A program made the position numbers and the translations under genes. Below the pieces are notes generated by a model. The model worked only from the letters and a program-made list of their open reading frames with translations. It made no database searches and was not told the origin of the DNA. Of a stretch of 34,501 nt of DNA, positions 1 to 5,695 are shown one piece after another. Source of the DNA: Erysipelotrichaceae bacterium UBA2227 (GTDB lineage: Bacteria > Bacillota_I > Bacilli_A > Erysipelotrichales > Erysipelotrichaceae); NCBI GenBank assembly GCA_002348095.1, contig DDYT01000012.1:1-34501 (forward strand), given 5' to 3'. The stretch's first letter is position 1. Each line of letters begins with the position of its first letter.

Positions 1-962
1 TCACCGCGTTTTCCTTCGATAGAAGCAATCAATGCCGTTTCTTCACCGCAGACAAATGCACCGGCCCCGATCCGAATTTCAATATCAAAAATAAAGGTAC
101 TGCCGAATAGTTTCTTCCCCAAAAATCCAAAACGTTTTGCCTCCTCAAGGGCATAACTCAAACGTTCGATGGCCAATGGGTATTCAGCCCGAATATATAT
201 ATAGCCTTTTGAAGCACCGATCGCATATCCGGCGATCATCATTCCTTCGATGACCGAATGCGGATCGCCTTCAATGATCGATCGGTCCATAAATGCGCCT
301 GGGTCACCCTCATCAGCATTGCAGATAATATATTTCTGATCGGCTGCAATCTGTTTTGCCGCGTTCCATTTAACACCGGTCAGAAAACCGGCGCCGCCAC
401 GACCCCGAAGACCGGATTCCGTAACTTCTTCAATGACTTTTTGCGGACTGAAGACTTTCAGGATTTTTGCAATCGCAAAGTATCCGTCTTTTGCGATATA
501 CGCCTGAATCGAATCATTCTCTATGACACCGCAATTTCGTAACGCGATTTTTACCTGCGCTTTAAAGAAATCGATATCATCGATGCAAGGGACATGCTTT
601 TGCAGTGTATGATCAAAAAATGTATGTTCAAGAAGTATCTTGTTGTGTTGAACATGATTCTCAACGATTTTTTTCGCACTTTGCGAAGTACAGTTTGTAT
701 AAAATGTCCGCTGAGGCAGAATAAGCATAACGGGACCGACTGCGCACATGCCCATGCATCCGACCATATGAACCTTTACTTTGCCTGACAGATTCAGTGT
801 TTCACACTCTTCGATGACGGCACGGTGCACTTCCTCACAATTGGACGATACACAGCCGGCACCGCCGCAGATAAGGATCTGATGGGTATAGAAGGTATGT
901 TCAAAATTGTATTGTGTCTTTAACTGATTCAATTGATGAATCGTACTTATCGTATGTACCAT
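1..962 (-). CDS. NADH-binding flavoprotein subunit, NuoF/HydB type (3' part missing)
   Basis: Oxidises NADH with FMN and passes electrons to iron-sulfur centres; in anaerobes this subunit usually belongs to a multimeric [FeFe] hydrogenase (HydB/HndC) or a formate dehydrogenase. 320 codons are present, and the gene runs off the left edge. Residues 1-110 form a thioredoxin-like [2Fe-2S] domain with Cys32, Cys37, Cys69 and Cys73 (C-x4-C and C-x3-C). Then come the NADH/FMN motif GLRGRGGAGFLTGVKW, the segment NADEGDPGAFMDR and, at the edge, CGEETALIASIEGKRG, all diagnostic of NuoF. The extra N-terminal domain favours the hydrogenase type over complex I. The ATG follows the NuoE-like gene by 9 bp, with AGGTGAT overlapping that gene's TAG. 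The C-terminal iron-sulfur part and the catalytic subunit lie outside the window, so the enzyme's identity is inferred. Confidence 0.93.
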   Translation of the reverse strand, partial: MVHTISTIHQLNQLKTQYNFEHTFYTHQILICGGAGCVSSNCEEVHRAVIEECETLNLSGKVKVHMVGCMGMCAVGPVMLILPQRTFYTNCTSQSAKKIVENHVQHNKILLEHTFFDHTLQKHVPCIDDIDFFKAQVKIALRNCGVIENDSIQAYIAKDGYFAIAKILKVFSPQKVIEEVTESGLRGRGGAGFLTGVKWNAAKQIAADQKYIICNADEGDPGAFMDRSIIEGDPHSVIEGMMIAGYAIGASKGYIYIRAEYPLAIERLSYALEEAKRFGFLGKKLFGSTFIFDIEIRIGAGAFVCGEETALIASIEGKRG

Positions 963-971
963 GGTTATCAC

Positions 972-1469
972 CTACTCGTACTTCGCCAGAATGGACTTAA
1001 GCTTGTTACTGTTGACCTGCCGATGAACGTCATTATCAATCATTACGGCCGGTGCCAAACCGCATGCACCGATACAGCGGGCAATTTCAAAAGTAAAACG
1101 CTGGTCCGCTGTTGTCTGGCCAAGCTCGATCTGCAGGATCTCTTGAATTTTCTCAATAAGCTTTTTCCCGCCCCGCACATAGCAGGCCGTGCCCAGACAA
1201 ACCCGGATCGTATGTCTGCCTTGGGGCTGAGTCGAGAAAAACGAATAAAAACTCACCACGCCGGTGATTTCCGAGATCGGTATACTCATTCTTTCAGAAA
1301 CTTCAATCAATACTTCATCGGGCAAATAACCATAAATGTTTTGCAACTGATGCAGAATCTGAATCAGGTTGCTTCGCTTACATTCAAACAAATCGATGAT
1401 TTGGTAAATTTCCTGTTGATTTGGCAGCATGTGTCCGTTACAAGGCTGGTGTCTTTCTTCAAGCATCAT
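972..1469 (-). CDS. [2Fe-2S] subunit, NuoE/HydC type
   Basis: 165 residues, a normal length for the NuoE/HydC/HndA family, the 24-kDa-type thioredoxin-fold ferredoxin that works beside the NuoF-like flavoprotein. Cluster ligands are visible as Cys91 and Cys96 (VCLGTACY) and Cys132 and Cys136 (RCIGACGLAPA). The N-terminal half has the family helical region (LIQILHQLQNIYGYLP) and the segment ITGVVSFYSFF. The frame is open 10 codons further upstream, but GGAGG sits five bases before the ATG at 1469, so that start was chosen. First gene of the operon; the NuoF-like gene follows 9 bp later. A promoter and a Rex-like palindrome lie upstream, which suggests control by the NADH/NAD+ ratio. Whether the final complex is a hydrogenase cannot be decided from this window. 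Confidence 0.95.
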   Translation of the reverse strand: MMLEERHQPCNGHMLPNQQEIYQIIDLFECKRSNLIQILHQLQNIYGYLPDEVLIEVSERMSIPISEITGVVSFYSFFSTQPQGRHTIRVCLGTACYVRGGKKLIEKIQEILQIELGQTTADQRFTFEIARCIGACGLAPAVMIDNDVHRQVNSNKLKSILAKYE

Positions 1470-1543
1470 TTTACCTCCGTGACATACAACCCTTATCATT
1501 GTTATTTAATTCACATAATTATATAAAAAAAATAAGATAAATC

Positions 1544-1557
1544 CGGTCCCCGGACCG
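1544..1557 (-). other. Short GC-rich hairpin in the leader of the NuoE/NuoF operon
   Basis: CGGTCC-GG-GGACCG forms a compact stem in the roughly 115-nt leader between the predicted transcription start and the ATG at 1469. A run of eight T (minus strand) follows, but 11 bases after the stem, which is too far for a standard intrinsic terminator. It may affect transcript stability or pausing; no function is assigned. Confidence 0.35.
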
Positions 1558-1590
1558 CAGATCAAATGATTGACAGTTTCATCTGTTTAT

Positions 1591-1618
1591 ATTCTATCAC
1601 ACTTATCGAATTTATCAA
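1591..1618 (-). promoter_or_regulatory. Predicted sigma-A promoter of the NuoE/NuoF operon
   Basis: On the minus strand, TTGATA (1613-1618), a 16-bp spacer and TAGAAT (1591-1596), the latter preceded by TGA as in extended -10 elements. It lies about 120 bp upstream of the NuoE-like start, with the Rex-like palindrome just upstream of the -35. Confidence 0.6.
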
Positions 1619-1623
1619 TGACT

Positions 1624-1641
1624 TTGTTAGTGAATTAACAA
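1624..1641. promoter_or_regulatory. Rex-like redox operator
   Basis: TTGTTAGTGAATTAACAA is an inverted repeat with half sites TTGTTA and TAACAA around six bases. It matches the form of clostridial Rex sites (TTGTTAA-N4-TTAACAA) except at one central position. Rex is a repressor that senses the NADH/NAD+ ratio and commonly controls hydrogenase and fermentation genes. The site ends five bases upstream of the predicted -35 of the NADH-diaphorase operon, a fitting target. The rex gene itself is not in the window. Confidence 0.6.
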
Positions 1642-1658
1642 TACCCTTCCGTTTCTTG

Positions 1659-2396
1659 TTATTGAAGGAATGTACTAAAGAAATTCTTTAGAAAATCAAA
1701 CGCAGGAACGATCAATGCATAGTGAAGGATCGGAATGAAAATCGCAGGAACGAAATTACCTATTTTTAAGTTTGTTACCTTGAGCATGTTTAAACCCAGT
1801 CCGAATATCAGGATATACCCTGTCGCGGACATGGCGGTAATCACTGTATTCAGGTTTACTGAGAAAAGTACGGTCAGAAGTGACGAAGCTAACGTAATGG
1901 CTCCCTGATACAGTAAAATGGTAAAAGCAGAGAAAAATACACCGATACCCAGCGATGCGGTCAGTACGATGGAAGCAATAAAGTCAAGCACCGATTTGGT
2001 AATCAAAATCTCATGATTGCCATGAAGGCCGCTCTCAATCGATCCGACGATGGCCATGGCTCCTACCGCAAACAACAGCGATGCCGTTACAAAACCCCGG
2101 ACGAACCACCCGGACTCCTTTCCCTGTGAATATCGTTCTTCTATTTTTTGAGCAAAACGGTCCATTCGCCGTTCGATATCGATTCTTTCACCGATAAGAG
2201 CTCCGATGGCTAAGGACAGGATCGTTACGATCATATCTTCGCTTTTTAAGGCACCGGAAATACCGATGATCACTACACACAGTCCGACCGCCTGCATCAG
2301 GCTTGAACCCATCTTTTCGGAGATGCCTTTTTTCAAAACAAGTCCGATCAGGCTTCCTGCCATGATGGCAGCAACATTAATCCATGTTCCTAACAT
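1659..2396 (-). CDS. DUF554 family membrane protein
   Basis: 245 residues, mostly hydrophobic, with about seven predicted membrane segments. It matches the DUF554 (YdfK/YqgA-like) family by its start MLGTWINVAAIMAGSLIGL, the glycine-rich IGALIGERIDIERRMDRFA segment and the conserved middle part GAMAIVGSIESGLHGNHEIL. The family has no established function; transport has been proposed but not shown. A strong ribosome site (AAGGAGGGG) precedes the ATG, which lies inside the last codons of the upstream methyltransferase gene (20-bp overlap), so the two are probably translated from one message. No clear terminator follows; the Rex-like palindrome begins about 20 bp downstream. Confidence 0.9.
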   Translation of the reverse strand: MLGTWINVAAIMAGSLIGLVLKKGISEKMGSSLMQAVGLCVVIIGISGALKSEDMIVTILSLAIGALIGERIDIERRMDRFAQKIEERYSQGKESGWFVRGFVTASLLFAVGAMAIVGSIESGLHGNHEILITKSVLDFIASIVLTASLGIGVFFSAFTILLYQGAITLASSLLTVLFSVNLNTVITAMSATGYILIFGLGLNMLKVTNLKIGNFVPAIFIPILHYALIVPAFDFLKNFFSTFLQ

Positions 2397-3063
2397 GATG
2401 CCCCTCCTTGCTGATGATCAGCGGGTTCATAAGTTTCAAGCCACACTTGCCGCCCCTGACGAACTCCATACAGATTGCATGACAATAATCTTTGCGTTGA
2501 TCCTGGATGGGCATGCATTTTTTCAGTGCCAATCCGCGATTGTGTGATTCAATGATGATTTCGGCCATTCGGTCACTTCGATGGATCAGATAAAACCGAC
2601 CGTGATCTTTCAAGGTACGTCTGACAAAATCCAAAAGATCATGCAACGGAAGTGAGACTTCATGCCGGGCTGCCTCCAGAAAGGGGTTTTGATTGCGGTT
2701 CTTCCGATTTTTCTGATTGAAGTATGGCGGGTTGCAAAGGATGACATCGACCGGATCTGTTTTGAAATTCCTGACATCAGATACTGCCAGCTCAACATTA
2801 TCAATCCCGTGATCAGACATATTTTCATGGGCCAAAGCAATCGCTTCACCAAGGATATCCACCCCAATCAGCTTTTTCGGTTGATATTGCGCAGCCACCA
2901 GCAAAAGCGCACCGTTGTTGGTACCGATGTCCAACACCGTTTCGCCTTTTTTGATTACCATAAAACATGCCAATGCAAACGTGTCTGTATTGATGCGAAA
3001 CATATCTTTGCGTTGTTTGATGCTTAAGGACATATCCAATAAAAAATCTGTCGTTTTTTCCAT
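2377..3063 (-). CDS. tRNA1(Val) A37 N6-methyltransferase-like protein (TrmN6/YfiC/YabB family)
   Basis: SAM-dependent methyltransferase of 228 residues. It shows the SAM-binding glycine motif TVLDIGTNNGALLLVAA, the acidic loop LIGVDILGEAIALA and the catalytic NPPYF motif (ILCNPPYFNQKN), typical of N6-adenine methyltransferases. The opening (LSIKQRKDMFRINTDTFALACF) follows the YfiC/YabB pattern, whose known member modifies A37 of tRNA-Val. The exact target is inferred from the family. The frame is open 10 codons further upstream; GGTGAT before the ATG at 3063 favours the shorter form. It follows the histidine kinase gene by 55 bp and overlaps the DUF554 gene by 20 bp. Confidence 0.85.
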   Translation of the reverse strand: MEKTTDFLLDMSLSIKQRKDMFRINTDTFALACFMVIKKGETVLDIGTNNGALLLVAAQYQPKKLIGVDILGEAIALAHENMSDHGIDNVELAVSDVRNFKTDPVDVILCNPPYFNQKNRKNRNQNPFLEAARHEVSLPLHDLLDFVRRTLKDHGRFYLIHRSDRMAEIIIESHNRGLALKKCMPIQDQRKDYCHAICMEFVRGGKCGLKLMNPLIISKEGHHVRNMD

Positions 3064-3081
3064 ACCATCACCATAGCAAAT

Positions 3082-3110
3082 AGTATACAACAATCCGACA
3101 GATATTTGAA
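3082..3110 (-). promoter_or_regulatory. Possible promoter before the methyltransferase gene
   Basis: Minus-strand TTCAAA (3105-3110), 17 bp, TATACT (3082-3087), in the short gap between the kinase stop and the methyltransferase start. The -35 matches consensus at four of six bases. Read-through from the two-component operon is equally possible. Confidence 0.4.
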
Positions 3111-3118
3111 AACAAAAT

Positions 3119-4540
3119 TTAGATCAAAGGGAGATCTACGAAGAACGTTGCCCCTTCATTTTCTGAAGATATTACGCCAAAATTCAGTTTATGAGCCACA
3201 CAAATCGATTTCGCTATGGCTAATCCCAAGCCGGTACCCCCATCGCTTTCCCGGGTGTAGTTTTTGTCGATTTTATAATATCGATCCCATATATACGGAA
3301 GATGTGCTGCCGATATTCCTTCACCATGATCAATCACTGAGACCCGGACACAATCTGAGACGATCTCTGCTTTGATGATGATTTTTCTGTCCTGACCGAT
3401 ATGGCGTATGGCGTTGTTAATAAAATTAAACAAAACCTGTCCGATTTTTACTTCATCCGCCTCGACTTTCAGTTTTCGGTCGATATCCAATTCAAAAATT
3501 GCCTGGTCCGAGTCCGTGTACCCCGCAAACAGTCCGACAATTTCCGTTATTTTCTTTTTCAGATTAAACTGTTTCCGCTCGATTTGAAGTTTGTTGGCCT
3601 GATTGAGTGATAACTGCATCATATCATTAACCAAACGGTTCAAGTGATTGGCTTCACTGAGAATAATATCCAAATGTTCATTGCGCTTCGAAGGATTGTC
3701 TCCGGACAACTCCTTGATCATTTCCGCATAGGCCTTGATCATGGTCAGCGGTGTTTTAATATCGTGTGAAACATTGGCAATCAGATCCCGCCGCAGTTCG
3801 TCCATTTTCCCCAGTTCGCCGGTCGCAAAATTCAGTGTATCCGCCAATTCATCGATCTCACTGTAACCCCCATAATCAAAACGGACATTAACATCCCCAT
3901 GCGCCAGTTTTCGCGCACTTTCGGTCATGTTGGCTAAAGGTTTTGCTATTTGAAAAGAGATGATCCCGGAGATCAGTGTAGAAAGCAGCAAAACTGCAAT
4001 CGTAACATATATAAACTGATCCTGCAGGATCGATATCGTCGAATCCAGCGGTTCGATCGGTGCATTGATAAAAATATAGAATTCAGTCAGATTTACTTTG
4101 ACTTCTTTGCCGTAAAAAATCATTTCCTGTCTGAAATTGGTGTTTTGCATCGTAAAATAGAAGTCAGTCCCAGCGACAGCTTTAGCTTCCAAAACATACT
4201 CTTCGATAAATGCTTTCTGATCGGAGATCGGAGATCGCGTCAAAAAGCAGTTGACACCCAAAGAATCAACGGAGTATACCAACTGGTAATTCTTATTATA
4301 GATGACCGCACAGACATTGTTTTCGACTGCCACTCGTACAATATTCTCACTGAGTTTATCGGTGATCAGGCTTTCCTCGATCACACCGGCAACATTTCGG
4401 ATGTCCGTAATTTTCATGTTTCTGTAATACGGCTTTAAAAAGACGATCTGCAGCGCCCAAAGTAAAGCAAGGATGCTGATCGTCAGATAAAACAAATAGA
4501 GCCAGGTTTTAAAACGAATACCTCTAGTGTTTGGTCTCAA
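3119..4540 (-). CDS. Sensor histidine kinase
   Basis: 473 residues; membrane-bound sensor of the OmpR-linked class. A first membrane segment (about 12-33) is followed by an extracytoplasmic sensor region (about 35-175), a second membrane segment (about 177-197), a HAMP linker (about 198-250), a HisKA dimerisation domain with the phospho-acceptor His259 in NVSHDIKTPLTMI, and a HATPase domain with the N-box region FNFINNAIRHI, DHGEGIS and GGTGLGLAIAK. The signal is unknown; the sensor region has no domain I recognise. The start is probably the TTG at 4540, with GGGG seven bases upstream; it overlaps the 3' end of the response-regulator gene by 17 bp, implying translational coupling. Confidence 0.93.
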   Translation of the reverse strand: MRPNTRGIRFKTWLYLFYLTISILALLWALQIVFLKPYYRNMKITDIRNVAGVIEESLITDKLSENIVRVAVENNVCAVIYNKNYQLVYSVDSLGVNCFLTRSPISDQKAFIEEYVLEAKAVAGTDFYFTMQNTNFRQEMIFYGKEVKVNLTEFYIFINAPIEPLDSTISILQDQFIYVTIAVLLLSTLISGIISFQIAKPLANMTESARKLAHGDVNVRFDYGGYSEIDELADTLNFATGELGKMDELRRDLIANVSHDIKTPLTMIKAYAEMIKELSGDNPSKRNEHLDIILSEANHLNRLVNDMMQLSLNQANKLQIERKQFNLKKKITEIVGLFAGYTDSDQAIFELDIDRKLKVEADEVKIGQVLFNFINNAIRHIGQDRKIIIKAEIVSDCVRVSVIDHGEGISAAHLPYIWDRYYKIDKNYTRESDGGTGLGLAIAKSICVAHKLNFGVISSENEGATFFVDLPLI

Positions 4541-5192
4541 ATTTATACCCCGTACCCCGTACCGTCACGATCATCTCGCGATAATGTTTCAGGCTGTGCC
4601 TCAGCATCTTTACGTGCGTATCCACGGTTCGGTCATCACCAAAATAATTGTAATTCCAGACTTTATCAAGCAGCACATCGCGGGATAAAGCCTGATTTTT
4701 GTGTTTTACCAAGAAAACCAGCAACTCAAACTCTTTCGGTGTCATGCTGATTCTTTCATCATCGATGTAAACATTCCGCCCGTCGAAATCTATGGTGAGT
4801 CCCTCAAATGATACCGTTTTGCTTTCTTTTCCGTGATAACGTTCAATCACCAGCCGGATACGCGCCATCAGTTCTTTCAAGGAGAACGGTTTAACGACAT
4901 AATCATCGATGCCTAGCTCGAATCCCAGCAGTTTATCATACTCTTCCTGACGTGCGCTGAGCATGATGACAGGAACATTTTGCTTTTCTTTGATTTGCTT
5001 GCAAGCTGAAAATCCGTCAAGATTGGGCATCATGATATCTAATATTACAATATCAAACTTTTCTTTATCAAGTTTTTGCAGTGCATCCAACCCGTCTTGT
5101 GCCTGGACGACTTGATACCCGTATGCAGTTGCATACTCACTTACTACATCGCGAATGCGGACTTCATCATCCACAATCAGAATCTTGGCCAT
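4524..5192 (-). CDS. Response regulator, OmpR/PhoB family
   Basis: 222 residues. The receiver domain (about 1-118) has acidic Asp8/Asp9, phospho-acceptor Asp52 (VILDIMMP), Ser79 (MLSAR) in the usual Thr/Ser position and Lys101 (VVKPF). The C-terminal winged-helix DNA-binding domain (about 128-222) carries LTPKEFELL-like (MTPKEFELLVFLV) and RTVDTHVKMLR, ending in the RGTGYKFE wing. It partners the histidine kinase encoded directly after it. The frame extends 18 codons upstream, but the ATG at 5192 is preceded by GGAGGTGA, so that start was chosen. An 11-bp direct repeat upstream (5222-5243) is a likely autoregulatory site. Targets cannot be told from the sequence. Confidence 0.95.
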   Translation of the reverse strand: MAKILIVDDEVRIRDVVSEYATAYGYQVVQAQDGLDALQKLDKEKFDIVILDIMMPNLDGFSACKQIKEKQNVPVIMLSARQEEYDKLLGFELGIDDYVVKPFSLKELMARIRLVIERYHGKESKTVSFEGLTIDFDGRNVYIDDERISMTPKEFELLVFLVKHKNQALSRDVLLDKVWNYNYFGDDRTVDTHVKMLRHSLKHYREMIVTVRGTGYKFETKH

Positions 5193-5209
5193 AGTTTCAC
5201 CTCCATGAC

Positions 5210-5243
5210 AGTATAGAACCTTGGTGTGAAATTGATGTGAAAT
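5210..5243 (-). promoter_or_regulatory. Candidate promoter with tandem response-regulator half sites
   Basis: Reading the minus strand, ATTTCACATCA and ATTTCACACCA stand head to tail (5222-5243, one mismatch, exact 11-bp period). They end six bases before a TATACT (5210-5215). The repeats fall where a -35 would be, and no recognisable -35 exists. OmpR/PhoB-family regulators typically bind direct repeats of about 11 bp in this position. The predicted start of transcription would leave a very short leader, so the -10 assignment is uncertain. Confidence 0.5.
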
Positions 5244-5251
5244 CAAACAGG

Positions 5252-5659
5252 CTATGATTTAGGCAGAAGATTACGAATCAGACAACTGCCGTTTTCCTCA
5301 ATTTTACCGCTGATTTCAACGATTGCTCCCTTTTGCAGGTTTTCCCATACCCGTTGATACACGTTGGGTAAACACGTACAATCCATAAAACTGCTTTCAT
5401 CACTGACCCCGATAAAGGCCATCATATCCCCTTTTTTGGTGCGATGGGTTTTGACCCGCTGGATCATTGCGATAAAAGTTACATCACCGACTTTGCCCGT
5501 CAGTTTGCTTATATGTGGATAATTAATTTTACTGTTTGCACGGACAGAAATCAAGGGATGCTCTCCTAAGTAGAATCCGAGCACTTCCTTTTCTTTTTCG
5601 CTGCGAATCAGCGGCTGATCTTTAACGATTATCGGAATGGGTTTGCTTACCAGCTGCAA
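5252..5659 (-). CDS. dnaE: C-terminal OB-fold segment of DnaE, separated by an in-frame TGA
   Basis: This stretch is in the same reading frame as the 867-codon dnaE frame upstream; only the TGA at 5696-5698 separates them. From the TGA onward the frame reads VRIEISGQSRIDLQLVSKP and then EKEKEVLGFYLGEHPL, the characteristic DnaE segment before the OB domain. The OB-fold part is recognisable by GDVTFIAMIQRVKTHRTKKG and MMAFIGVSD, the single-strand-binding region of DnaE. Translation could restart at the TTG at 5659, but no Shine-Dalgarno sequence precedes it. It may therefore be made by read-through, not be made, or reflect a base error in an intact gene. The joined protein would have about 1,015 residues, close to the usual short DnaE length. 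Confidence 0.6.
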   Translation of the reverse strand: MQLVSKPIPIIVKDQPLIRSEKEKEVLGFYLGEHPLISVRANSKINYPHISKLTGKVGDVTFIAMIQRVKTHRTKKGDMMAFIGVSDESSFMDCTCLPNVYQRVWENLQKGAIVEISGKIEENGSCLIRNLLPKS

Positions 5660-5695
5660 ATCGATTCGGCTTTGACCGCTGATTTCGATCCGTAC

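Noticed and set aside
258..1526. Plus-strand open frames across the hydrogenase-type genes
   Set aside because: They are shadows of the NuoF- and NuoE-like genes, which carry clear family motifs and ribosome sites on the minus strand.
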